This document shows positions 25,848-33,577 of a stretch of 64,000 nt of DNA, in pieces. The translations under genes were made by a program, and so were the position numbers. The notes beneath the pieces are model-generated. The model had not been told where the DNA came from, made no database searches, and saw only the letters and a program-made list of their open reading frames with translations. Numbering within the stretch: position 1 is the stretch's first letter; each line of letters opens with the position of its first letter. This stretch comes from JACVRW01 sp963808775 (GTDB lineage Bacteria > Actinomycetota > Thermoleophilia > Solirubrobacterales > Thermoleophilaceae), in the NCBI GenBank assembly GCA_963808775.1, contig CAWEGR010000004.1:434001-498000 (forward strand). The letters run 5' to 3'.

Positions 25848-25888
25848 TGCAACTTCCAGGTTGCACATTAGCGCAACCATTTGGTTGC
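25848..25888. promoter_or_regulatory. Two operator palindromes between clpP and SRPBCC/ArsR
   Basis: Two inverted repeats built on the same half-site occur here: TGCAACttccagGTTGCA (25,848-25,865) and GCAACCatttGGTTGC (25,873-25,888). They also share arms with each other, so several pairings are possible. Their size and position just before the SRPBCC/ArsR operon match ArsR-type operators. Because clpP starts only 22 bp away on the other side, the same sites could affect clpP. Binding by the ArsR protein at 26,277 is inferred. Confidence 0.65.
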
Positions 25889-25890
25889 AC

Positions 25891-26277
25891 ATGGAGGTGG
25901 GAGGATTGGACCCGGTCGTCGAACGCGAGCTCGTGGTGGAGGAGTCGCCCGAGGAGGTCTGGCGGGCCCTGGCCGAACCCGCGTGGCTCGGGGAGGACGC
26001 GAGCGTGGAGCTCGAGCCCGCCGGCGAGGTCCGGGCCGGCGAGCGCAGCGGATTCGTCGAGGAGGCGCTCGAGCCCGACCGGCTCGTGTTCTGGTGGAGC
26101 AGCCCCGGCGAGGACGCCACGCGTGTCGAGATCGACCTCGAGGAGGTCGAGGAGGGTACGCGGATCGCGGTCACGGAGACGCGCCCGCTCGAGGTGCTCA
26201 CCTGGCGGAGCCGGGACCTGGCCACGGAGCTCGGTGCGCGCGGGGGCAGCGGGCCGGTGGCGCTCGCCGCCGCCTGA
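25891..26277 (+). CDS. SRPBCC domain protein
   Basis: The 128-aa protein begins with VERELVVEESPEEVWRAL, the signature first strand and helix of SRPBCC proteins, and continues with EPDRLVFWWSSPGEDATRVE and a C-terminal helix. It closely parallels the protein at 21-482. ATG 25,891 is chosen; there is no convincing ribosome-binding site, and the operator ends three bases upstream, which suggests a leaderless mRNA. The ArsR gene starts in its stop codon (TGATG). Confidence 0.78.
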   Translation: MEVGGLDPVVERELVVEESPEEVWRALAEPAWLGEDASVELEPAGEVRAGERSGFVEEALEPDRLVFWWSSPGEDATRVEIDLEEVEEGTRIAVTETRPLEVLTWRSRDLATELGARGGSGPVALAAA

Positions 26278-26615
26278 TGGCCACGAGCGACACCACGGGC
26301 GCCGTCTTCGCGGCGCTCTCGGATGACACCCGCCGCGGGCTGTTCGCGCGGCTCGGGGAGCAGGGCAGCGCCAGCGCGACGGAGCTCGCCCGCGAGCTCC
26401 CCGTCAGCCGGCAGGCCGTCCAGAAGCACCTCGGCGTGCTGGCCGAGGCGGGGCTCGTCGAGGCCGAGCGCTCGGGGCGCGAGGTGCTCTACCACCCCAC
26501 CCCCGCGCCGCTGGCGGACGCGCTCGCGTGGATGGCCGAGGTGGGCGGGCAGTGGGACGGCCGGCTGGCCGCGCTCGACCGCCAGCTCGCGCGCGGGCGC
26601 GAGCGGACGGGCTAG
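26277..26615 (+). CDS. ArsR family winged-helix regulator
   Basis: The 112-aa regulator has FAALSDDTRRGLFARL, ELARELPVSRQAVQKHLGVL (recognition helix) and the wing EAERSGREVLYHPTP. There is no CxC metal motif. It is translated directly after the SRPBCC protein (TGATG overlap) and ends four bases inside the convergent TerC gene. It probably controls the operon through the palindromes at 25,848-25,888. Confidence 0.87.
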   Translation: MATSDTTGAVFAALSDDTRRGLFARLGEQGSASATELARELPVSRQAVQKHLGVLAEAGLVEAERSGREVLYHPTPAPLADALAWMAEVGGQWDGRLAALDRQLARGRERTG

Positions 26616-27634
26616 GCGCTGGTCGCCTTCTCCGCGCTCTCCGACTCCTCGTCCCCCACGTCCGCGCTGCCACCCTGCTTCATCGCCTCGACGCGCTCCT
26701 CCTGGTGCTGCTCGGCGTGCGGGTCGCGGTTGTCGGCGCGGATCGAGAGCCAGATGCCGATCGCGAACGCCACCGCGATCACACCGAGGCTCGCGACCGG
26801 GCCCACCTTGTAGAGGTCCTCCATCAGCAGCTTGACGCCGACCAGGCCGAGCACGACCGCGATCGTCTCGTCGAGGTAGCGAAAGCGCGCCACGAGGCTC
26901 TCGACGAGCACGAACAGGGCGCGCATGCCGAGCAGGGCGAACACGTTGCCCATCCAGATCAGCAGCGGATCGCGGGTGATCGCGAACGCCGCCGGGATCG
27001 AGTCGATCGCGAAGGCGATGTCGGCGAAGACGATCGCCGCCAGGCAGAGGAACAGCGGCGTCGCGTGGCGCGCTCCCTCCTGGACCACGAACCACTTGCC
27101 GCCGTGGAACTCGCTCGTGACCGGGAAGACCTTGCGCACGCCGCGGACCATCAGGTTCTTGTCCGGATCGACGTTCTCGCTGACCCCGCGCCAGATCCGG
27201 TAGGCGAGCACGATCAGGGCGGCGCCGAGCAGGTAGATGACGAAGTGGAACTGCTCGATCAGCTCCGTGCCGGCGACGATGAAGATGCCGCGCATCACGA
27301 GCGCGGCGACGATGCCCCAGAACAGCAGGCGCGGCCGCCGCTCGTACGGGACGCCGAAGTACGAGAACAGCAGCAGGAAGACGAACAGGTTGTCGAGCGA
27401 GAGCGAGCGCTCGATCAGGTAGACGGTCGTGTAGACGACGGCGTCCTCGCTGCCCTCGAGAAGCAGCACGGGAACCGCGGCGAAGAGCGACAGCGCGAGC
27501 CACCCGACGGACCACCAGGCGGCCTCCTTGAAGCTCGGCTCGCGCCCGCGCGCGAAGAAGTGCAGGTCGAGCCAGAGGAAGAAGAACAGCGCGACGAGGA
27601 TCCCGCCGAAGAGAGCTATGTCGGCGCCGCTCAT
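26612..27634 (-). CDS. TerC family integral membrane protein
   Basis: The 340-aa protein has about nine membrane helices. The family's Asp-containing motifs are present: IERSLSLDNLFVFLLLFSYF and ADIAFAIDSIPAAFAITRDP, followed by GMRALFVLVESLVARFRYLD. It ends in an acidic, hydrophilic tail. TerC/Alx proteins are linked to tellurite resistance and to manganese or other metal export at the membrane. No tellurite-resistance neighbours are present, so a metal homeostasis role is more likely. It stands alone, divergent from the aldo/keto reductase. Confidence 0.92.
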   Translation of the reverse strand: MSGADIALFGGILVALFFFLWLDLHFFARGREPSFKEAAWWSVGWLALSLFAAVPVLLLEGSEDAVVYTTVYLIERSLSLDNLFVFLLLFSYFGVPYERRPRLLFWGIVAALVMRGIFIVAGTELIEQFHFVIYLLGAALIVLAYRIWRGVSENVDPDKNLMVRGVRKVFPVTSEFHGGKWFVVQEGARHATPLFLCLAAIVFADIAFAIDSIPAAFAITRDPLLIWMGNVFALLGMRALFVLVESLVARFRYLDETIAVVLGLVGVKLLMEDLYKVGPVASLGVIAVAFAIGIWLSIRADNRDPHAEQHQEERVEAMKQGGSADVGDEESESAEKATSA

Positions 27635-27657
27635 GCCCCTGACCCTAGAGTGCAGGC

Positions 27658-28782
27658 ATGCTCGGTCACGTCGCAGTCGGCACGTGGAGCGGCGGGCGCT
27701 TCATGCGCTTCGGCGAGCCGATCTCCGAGGAGCGGCTCGAGGCCCTTCTGCGCCCCGGAGGCGGCATAGAGACCGTGATCACGGCGGATGCGTACGGCGC
27801 GGGTGAGGCGGACGCCCTGCTCGGCCGGGCGCTCGCGGGCGTGCCGCGCCCGGAGTACGTGCTCGCCGGCGCGATCGGCCACGACTTCTACGAGGGCGAG
27901 CGCCAGGGGGCCAAGGGCTATCCCCGCTTCACCGATCCGTCCCTGCGCGGCCCGGACGGCTACGCCTCCTACCTGCGGATGGCCACCGAGCGCAGCCTCG
28001 AGCGCTGCGGCGCCGGGTCCTTCGACCTGCTGATGCTGCACAACCCCGACCGGCGCGGATTCGAGTCCCCGGAGGTCTGGGAGGGCCTGCGGGCGCTCCG
28101 CGACGAGGGCCTCACGCGCGCGATCGGGCTCGCGCCGGGGCCCGCCAACGGGTTCACGCTCGACGTGATCGGCTGCTTCGAGCGCTACGGCGAGCTGATC
28201 GACTGGGCGATGCTGATCCTCAACCCGTTCGAGCCGTGGCCGGGCGAGCTGGCCCTCGACGCGGCCGCGAGGAACGGCGTCCGGGTCCTCACGCGCGTGG
28301 TCGACTACGGCGGGCTGTTCCACGACGATGTCCTACCCGGGCACCGCTTCGCCGACCACGATCACCGCGGCTTCCGCCCGGCCGGGTGGGTCGAGGCGGG
28401 GCGCGAGCGGCTCGAGCGCCTCCGCCCGGTCGCGGAGCGGCACGGGCTGACGCCGCTCCAGCTCGCCTGCGTGTGGAACCTCGCCCACGGGCCGGTCGAG
28501 TGCGTCGCGCCGACCCTGATCCAGGAACCCGGCCCGGAGGCGAAGCCGATCGAGCGCAAGCGCGAGGAGCTGGCGAGCGTGCCCACCGAGCCGGTGCTCG
28601 CCGAGGACGAGATCGCCGCGATCCGCTCGATCGGCGACAACACGGGCTCGATGCTCCTGAAGGGCGCGACGCCCGACCACGAGGGAGACGAGCAGCCGGA
28701 CCGCTGGGAGCTGTCCGGCGAGCACGAGCAGGTCGCGCGGCGCTGGGGCATCGACCCCGCCGTGCTGCAGCGCAGCGCCTAG
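27658..28782 (+). CDS. Aldo/keto reductase family protein
   Basis: This 374-aa TIM-barrel protein matches the aldo/keto reductase family: an ETVITADAYGAGEADALLGR segment (Asp and Tyr), FDLLMLHNPDRRGFES (His of the active-site HNP), TRAIGLAPG, and a C-terminal LTPLQLACVWNLAHGPV. The usual catalytic Lys after strand 3 is not obvious (VLAGAIGHDFY), so its activity may differ from typical reductases. It ends four bases inside the convergent lipoprotein gene. Substrate unknown. Confidence 0.82.
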   Translation: MLGHVAVGTWSGGRFMRFGEPISEERLEALLRPGGGIETVITADAYGAGEADALLGRALAGVPRPEYVLAGAIGHDFYEGERQGAKGYPRFTDPSLRGPDGYASYLRMATERSLERCGAGSFDLLMLHNPDRRGFESPEVWEGLRALRDEGLTRAIGLAPGPANGFTLDVIGCFERYGELIDWAMLILNPFEPWPGELALDAAARNGVRVLTRVVDYGGLFHDDVLPGHRFADHDHRGFRPAGWVEAGRERLERLRPVAERHGLTPLQLACVWNLAHGPVECVAPTLIQEPGPEAKPIERKREELASVPTEPVLAEDEIAAIRSIGDNTGSMLLKGATPDHEGDEQPDRWELSGEHEQVARRWGIDPAVLQRSA

Positions 28783-29873
28783 CGCTGGAGCAGCTCGGAG
28801 CAGCGCTGAAGCGCCTCCGTGTCCTCGGGCGGCGCCTCGTCGAGGCAGTCGGCGTACGCCTCGAAGTCCTCCGTCTCGGGACTCGTGCCCACGCCAGGGT
28901 CGGTGGTCTCGGGCCCGGTCCCCTCGAGCGAGCCGCCGCCCTCGTCCGTCACGCCCCCGAGCGCGTCGATCGCGTCGACGCCGAGCGAGTCCGTGAGCGC
29001 GGACAGCGGCCGCGCGTTCGCCGGCGCCTCGATCTCCTGGTCGCCGTTCACGTCGGCGAACTCGAGCGAGAACTCGATCGTGCCGCCGTCCATCCCGCCG
29101 AGGCCTGCGCGGCTCGTCTTCGGGATCTCGAACGAGAGACGGCCCGCGACGCGCCGGATGATGCCGTCGTCCTCGCCCACGTAGACCTCGAAGCTTGGAT
29201 CCTTGACCGACTCCGTGATCGTCGCGATCTGCTCATCCGTGAGCGGCTTGGGCGGCGCCTGGCCGGTGGCCCCGCCCACCGCCCGGCCGGACCTGCGCAC
29301 GAAGCTGTTGAAGTCCTCCAGCATCGAGTCCACGTCGAGGCTGCCCGAGAGGTGGCTCGTACTCACACCCGCGACGTCGGCCTCGCCCTCGTCGGTCGCC
29401 TGGCCGAGCCAGTTGCGCGGCTCGAGGCCGAGCTGGGCGAGCGTCGTCTCGTCGCCCTTGCGCTTGCGCAGCGAGCGGTTCGCGCGCGCGACCTCCTCCG
29501 CGGGCTGCTCGTAGTAGACGTCCTGGAACTTGACGAACGCGCGGTCGCCGGTGAGCAGGACGCCCGTGGTGATCGTCTGGCCGCCGCCTGCCGTGCCGAT
29601 CTTGAGCTCGAGATCGACCGACGGCAGCTTGCCCTCGTTCGACGAGAACGGGCCGCTCGCCTCGATGCGCACGGGCTGTTCGAGCGAGGGGCTGCCCTCG
29701 AGCCGGATCTCGGCCTCGAGCGACATGTCGGCGCTGTGAATCTTGGACGTGAAGGCCTCGTCGAGCAGGCCCTGCACGTCCTCCCCTTCGTCTCCGCCGC
29801 AGGAAGCGAGCAGGACGGCGCAGGAGCCGAGTGCCAGCGCGGCGAAGAGCATGGAGAGGAGCGCGCGGCGCAC
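28779..29873 (-). CDS. Lipoprotein (LppX/LprG-like)
   Basis: The 364-aa protein begins with a lipoprotein signal ending in the lipobox LLASC (SMLFAALALGSCAVLLASC). The mature part has alternating strands such as SADMSLEAEIRLEGS and ITTGVLLTGDRAFVKFQDVY, and later FEVYVGEDDGIIRRVAGRL. This pattern resembles actinobacterial LppX/LprAFG-type lipid-binding lipoproteins. A C-terminal acidic linker ends in two Cys (YADCLDEAP, QRCSELL) that may form a disulphide. It lies on the outer face of the membrane. It is divergent from the C5-epimerase-like gene. Confidence 0.75.
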   Translation of the reverse strand: MRRALLSMLFAALALGSCAVLLASCGGDEGEDVQGLLDEAFTSKIHSADMSLEAEIRLEGSPSLEQPVRIEASGPFSSNEGKLPSVDLELKIGTAGGGQTITTGVLLTGDRAFVKFQDVYYEQPAEEVARANRSLRKRKGDETTLAQLGLEPRNWLGQATDEGEADVAGVSTSHLSGSLDVDSMLEDFNSFVRRSGRAVGGATGQAPPKPLTDEQIATITESVKDPSFEVYVGEDDGIIRRVAGRLSFEIPKTSRAGLGGMDGGTIEFSLEFADVNGDQEIEAPANARPLSALTDSLGVDAIDALGGVTDEGGGSLEGTGPETTDPGVGTSPETEDFEAYADCLDEAPPEDTEALQRCSELLQR

Positions 29874-29931
29874 GCCGGGCAGACTAGCTGCCGGACCGCA
29901 ACTCGGCCGCAGGGCGGTGTTGGAGACACGA

Positions 29932-31446
29932 ATGGGGTACATCGGACGGATCACGATCGCGGTTTTGGCCGCTGCCCTGGTGGTCTGCGCGCCCGCGCGC
30001 GCGGGTGAGGTGATCATCGCCGGGGAGCACACGGCGGAGCGCGTCTTCGACCCCGCGGTCCCCGATCGCTCCGAGATCGCGCTCGGGCTGCCGGTCGGCG
30101 GCAGGGCGCCGCTGGCGCGCGCTCAGGCCACGAGCCGGCGCGGCGGCCGCGCCGTTCTGCGCGCGATCGCACGCGAGGCGCGGCGCGAGCGGATCACCGC
30201 GTCGCAGGCGCGGCGCTGGCGCGCCACCTGGGTGCGCTCGCAACGCGCGCTGCGGAAGCTCGGCGGCGCGCGCGACACGCAGCTCCGCTACGTGGCGGGC
30301 AGCGTCGAGGCGCTCGCCCTGTCGCGGCGGCTGACGCCCACGCGCATGCCGGTCGCGTTCCTCCAGCTCGAGCGCAACCGCCAGTACTGGCTGCGGCTCC
30401 CCTACCCCGGGGCCGGCGACCAGGTCAGCTTCCGCGGCAGCCAGATCCTGTTCCAGTACTTCCCCGGCGAGGGCCTTCAGCTCCACCCGCTGTCCACCTT
30501 CAAGAAGGCGAACCACATGTACGGCTTCTGCAACAGCGGGCAGCCGTCATGCGACGAGGGTGCGCTGCGGCGCCTGCTCGACGAGATGACGAACCTCGCC
30601 GTGCAGCGCGGCCGCCGCTTCATCGCCTGGGAGTACCTCTTCTACTTCGGGGGCGGTGGCGGCTACCCGCCCTGGATGAGCGGGATGGCTCAGGCCACCG
30701 GCATCCAGGCGCTGGGGCGCGCTGCCGTCCTGCTCGACGAGCCGAGCTACGTCGAGACGGCGCGCAGGGCGCTCGGCGCCTTCGAGACGCCTCCCCCGCG
30801 GGGGGTGCGGACCACCGGCCCGGGCGGCGGCGTCCACTACCTGCAGTACTCGAACTCGCCGCGGCTGTACATCTTCAACGCCTTCCTGCAGTCGCTGATC
30901 GGGCTGCACGACTTCGGCAAGCTCGCTCGGACGAACGCGCCACCCGGCTGTTCCGGGCCGCCGAGCCCGAGGCGCGCGAGGAGATCCCGTTGTCTGACGT
31001 GGGCGACTGGTCGCGCTACTCCTACGCCGGCGCCGAGTCGACCGCACGAGTACCACGAGCTGCTGCGCGAGTTCCTCGCGAGCATGTGCACCCGCCGGCT
31101 CGGCCGCATCTACTGCCAGTACGCGGAGCGCTACCGCGGCTATCAGGTCGACCCGCCGGTGCTGACCTACCGCGGCCCCGAGTTCGCGACGGAGGACGAG
31201 GCGACGGCGATCCGCTTCCACGTCACGAAGCTGTCCGCGGTCGAGCTCAGGATCACCCGCGCCGACGGCCGCGTGGTTCGCAGCGGCCTCGCCACCTTCC
31301 CGGACGGCCCCGGCGCCTTCACCTGGATCCCCCGCGGCCCGGGCGTCTACGACGTGAGCCTCGCCGCCAAGGAGCTGCGCACCGGCTTCGGCAAGAAGGA
31401 CCGCGCGAGCGGGACGATCGAGGTCGAGAACGTGCCGGAGGAATAG
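29932..31446 (+). CDS. D-glucuronyl C5-epimerase-like secreted protein (local frameshift)
   Basis: The 504-aa product has a signal peptide (RITIAVLAAALVVCAPARA). Its core matches the C-terminal domain of D-glucuronyl C5-epimerases: QYFPGEGLQLHPLSTFKKAN, GGYPPWMSGMAQATGIQAL and QYSNSPRLYIFNAFLQSLIG. A family member would invert uronic acids in a secreted polysaccharide. Between about 30,935 and 31,043 the frame is wrong. One missing G and one extra base restore LFRAAEPEAREEIPLSDVGD and then HEYHELL, so the protein is otherwise intact. A C-terminal Ig-like domain follows (LSAVELRITRADG). Confidence 0.78.
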   Translation: MGYIGRITIAVLAAALVVCAPARAGEVIIAGEHTAERVFDPAVPDRSEIALGLPVGGRAPLARAQATSRRGGRAVLRAIAREARRERITASQARRWRATWVRSQRALRKLGGARDTQLRYVAGSVEALALSRRLTPTRMPVAFLQLERNRQYWLRLPYPGAGDQVSFRGSQILFQYFPGEGLQLHPLSTFKKANHMYGFCNSGQPSCDEGALRRLLDEMTNLAVQRGRRFIAWEYLFYFGGGGGYPPWMSGMAQATGIQALGRAAVLLDEPSYVETARRALGAFETPPPRGVRTTGPGGGVHYLQYSNSPRLYIFNAFLQSLIGLHDFGKLARTNAPPGCSGPPSPRRARRSRCLTWATGRATPTPAPSRPHEYHELLREFLASMCTRRLGRIYCQYAERYRGYQVDPPVLTYRGPEFATEDEATAIRFHVTKLSAVELRITRADGRVVRSGLATFPDGPGAFTWIPRGPGVYDVSLAAKELRTGFGKKDRASGTIEVENVPEE

Positions 31447-31462
31447 AGTCCGGCGCTTCCTG

Positions 31463-32638
31463 ATGGCGCCGCGGACGATCCTCTACACAGGCAAGGGCGG
31501 GACGGGCAAGACGAGCGTGGCCGCCGCCACGGCGCGCCGCTGCGCGGCCGCCGGGCTGCGCACGGTCGTGCTCTCGACCGACCCTGCCCACAGCCTGTCC
31601 GACTCGCTCGAGACCCCGCTCGGGCCCGAGCCCGAGCAGGTGGCGGCCAACCTGTTCGGCCAGGAGGTCCAGGCGCAGGAGGAGATGGAGCGCCACTGGT
31701 CGCGGGTGCAGGAGTGGCTCGGGGGCCTGCTGGCCGAGCGCGGCATCGACCGCATCTCCGCCGAGGAGCTGACCGTCCCGCCGGGGATGGACGAGCTGTT
31801 CTCGCTGCTCTGGATCAAGCGCCACCAGGAGGAGGCCGAGTTCGACGTCGTGATCGTCGACTGCGCGCCGACCGGGGAGACGCTGCGGCTGCTCTCGTTC
31901 CCGGATGTGGTGACCTGGTGGCTCGAGAAGGTCGTGCCCTCGCAGCGCCGGTTGGCGCCGCTGGCCCGCTCGCTGTTCGACATGCCGCTGCCGGGCGCGG
32001 GCGTGTTCGACGAGGTCGAGGGGCTCGCGCGCAACCTCGTGGCGATGAACGGCATCCTGCGCGACCGCGCCCGCACCACGATCCGGCTCGTGATGAGCCC
32101 CGACCGGATGGTGGTCAAGGAGGCGATGCGGACCTTCACCTACCTGAGCCTCTACGGCTACCAGACCGACGCCGTCGTCGTGAACCGCATCCTCCCGGCC
32201 GAGGGCTACTTCGCGGCGTGGCGCGACGCTCAGGACGCGCAGCTCGAGCTCGTGCGCTCGGCCTTCGACCCGGTTCCGGTGCTGAGCGCGCCCTACTTCG
32301 AGCGCGAGGTGATCGGCGCGGAGATGCTCGACAGGCTCGGCGGCGTGATCTTCGGCGAGCGCGACGCCGCCGCGGTGCTGCACGATCGCCTCACCCACGA
32401 GCTGGCAACCGACAACGGCCGCGCGACCCTGCGCGTGGACGTCCCCTTTGCCGACAGGGGCGAGCTCAGCTTGAAGAAGATCGGCCTCGAGGTCGTGGTC
32501 AGGGTGGGAACCCAGAAGCGCACGATCATGCTCCCCCCGGCGCTGGCGGCCTACGCGGCGCGCGGCGCGCGGTTCGACGACGGCGCGCTCGAGATCGTCT
32601 TCGAGAAGCTTCCGGATGCAGCCCCCGCCTCCGCCTGA
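31463..32638 (+). CDS. ArsA/GET3 family ATPase with C-terminal HSP20-like domain
   Basis: This 391-aa ATPase has the P-loop variant YTGKGGTGKTSVAAATARR, switch I STDPAHSLSDSL and VDCAPTGETLRLLSFPD. It belongs to the actinobacterial ArsA-related group. The C-terminal 80 residues (RVDVPFADRGELSLKKIGLE, RVGTQKRTIMLPPAL) form an ArsA HSP20-like domain found in that group. No arsenic transporter or regulator is nearby, so a protein-targeting or chaperone role is more likely than arsenite export. The last 23 bp overlap a small downstream gene. Confidence 0.88.
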   Translation: MAPRTILYTGKGGTGKTSVAAATARRCAAAGLRTVVLSTDPAHSLSDSLETPLGPEPEQVAANLFGQEVQAQEEMERHWSRVQEWLGGLLAERGIDRISAEELTVPPGMDELFSLLWIKRHQEEAEFDVVIVDCAPTGETLRLLSFPDVVTWWLEKVVPSQRRLAPLARSLFDMPLPGAGVFDEVEGLARNLVAMNGILRDRARTTIRLVMSPDRMVVKEAMRTFTYLSLYGYQTDAVVVNRILPAEGYFAAWRDAQDAQLELVRSAFDPVPVLSAPYFEREVIGAEMLDRLGGVIFGERDAAAVLHDRLTHELATDNGRATLRVDVPFADRGELSLKKIGLEVVVRVGTQKRTIMLPPALAAYAARGARFDDGALEIVFEKLPDAAPASA

Positions 32639-32762
32639 CGAGCAGCTCACGCGGCTGCTGCGCGAGTTCCTGCTGACCCTGCGCTCGCTGATCGACTGGT
32701 ACCTCGAGCGGCTCGACGAGCCGCGGACCGAGCCCGAGATCGAGGAGATCCCGATCGAATGA
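32616..32762 (+). CDS. Small 48-aa protein after the ArsA-type ATPase
   Basis: The reading frame starts at ATG 32,616 inside the end of the ATPase gene and stops at TGA 32,760-32,762, which overlaps the ATG of the next gene as ATGA. It encodes a Pro-rich start (PPPPPDEQ), an amphipathic helix (LTRLLREFLLTLRSLIDWYL) and an acidic tail ending EIEEIPIE. The tight overlaps on both sides and the regular helix argue for a real gene. It may be a partner of the ATPase. No family name is known to me. Confidence 0.65.
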   Translation: MQPPPPPDEQLTRLLREFLLTLRSLIDWYLERLDEPRTEPEIEEIPIE

Positions 32763-33577
32763 CCCGGCTCAGGCTGAACGACGGGAGGGAGATACCGCAG
32801 GTCGGCCTGGGCGTCTTCCAGGTCCCCTCGGAGGACACGGCGCGGGTGGTGAGCGAGGCGCTGGCCGCCGGCTACCGGCACGTGGACACGGCCTCCGCCT
32901 ATGGCAACGAGCGCGAGGTGGGCCAGGGCCTGCGCGACGCCGGGCTGCCCCGTGACGAGGTCTGGGTGACGACGAAGGTCTGGAACAACGAGCACGGCCG
33001 CGACGCGACCCGGGCAGCCTGCGAGCGCAGCCTCCGGTTGCTCGGCCTCGAGCAACTCGACCTCTACCTGATCCACTGGCCGGCGCCGGCGCAGGACCGC
33101 TACGTCGAGACCTGGGAGGCCCTGATCGAGCTGCGCGACGAGGGCCTCGCGCGCTCGATCGGCGTCTCGAACTTCCACGCCGAGCACCTCGACCGCGTGA
33201 TCGAGGCGACCGGGGTCACGCCCGCCGTGAACCAGATCGAGCTGCACCCGCGGCTCGCCCAGGCGGAGCTGCGCGCCCGGCACGCCGAGCTCGGCATCGT
33301 CACCGAGGCGTGGTCACCGCTCGCGAAGGGCGGCGATCTGCTCGACGACCCTGTCGTGCGCGAGGTGGCCGAGGCCGCCGGCCGCACGCCGGCTCAGGTC
33401 GTGCTGCGCTGGCACATCCAGCTCGGCAACGTCGTGATCCCGAAGTCCGTGCGCGCCGAGCGGATGCGCGAGAACCTCGACGTGCTCGACTGGGAGCTGT
33501 CGCGCGAGGGGATGGCGGCGATCGACGGCCTCGAGCGCGGCGGGCGCACCGGGCCGCACCCGGACGGCTTCGACTAG
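32759..33577 (+). CDS. Aldo/keto reductase (2,5-diketogluconate reductase type)
   Basis: The 272-aa enzyme shows all signatures of the family: GYRHVDTASAYGNEREVG (catalytic Asp and Tyr), WVTTKVWN (Lys), LYLIHWPAP (His), IGVSNF and the NADPH-binding VIPKSVRAERMREN. It reduces aldehydes or ketones with NADPH in the cytoplasm. The start overlaps the small upstream gene (ATGA), and the stop overlaps the convergent sulfatase-like gene by four bases. It is unlike the divergent family member at 27.7 kb. Confidence 0.92.
   Translation: MTRLRLNDGREIPQVGLGVFQVPSEDTARVVSEALAAGYRHVDTASAYGNEREVGQGLRDAGLPRDEVWVTTKVWNNEHGRDATRAACERSLRLLGLEQLDLYLIHWPAPAQDRYVETWEALIELRDEGLARSIGVSNFHAEHLDRVIEATGVTPAVNQIELHPRLAQAELRARHAELGIVTEAWSPLAKGGDLLDDPVVREVAEAAGRTPAQVVLRWHIQLGNVVIPKSVRAERMRENLDVLDWELSREGMAAIDGLERGGRTGPHPDGFD

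Noticed and set aside
25170..27515. A 781-aa protein joining TerC-antisense text with ClpP
   Set aside because: The N-terminal two thirds are Arg-rich out-of-frame text over the TerC and SRPBCC/ArsR genes. ClpP has a GTG start with AGGAGG in front.
28040..28090. tRNA-like T-loop text (ATTCGAGTCCCC)
   Set aside because: It lies inside the aldo/keto reductase coding sequence, and no cloverleaf arms were found around it.
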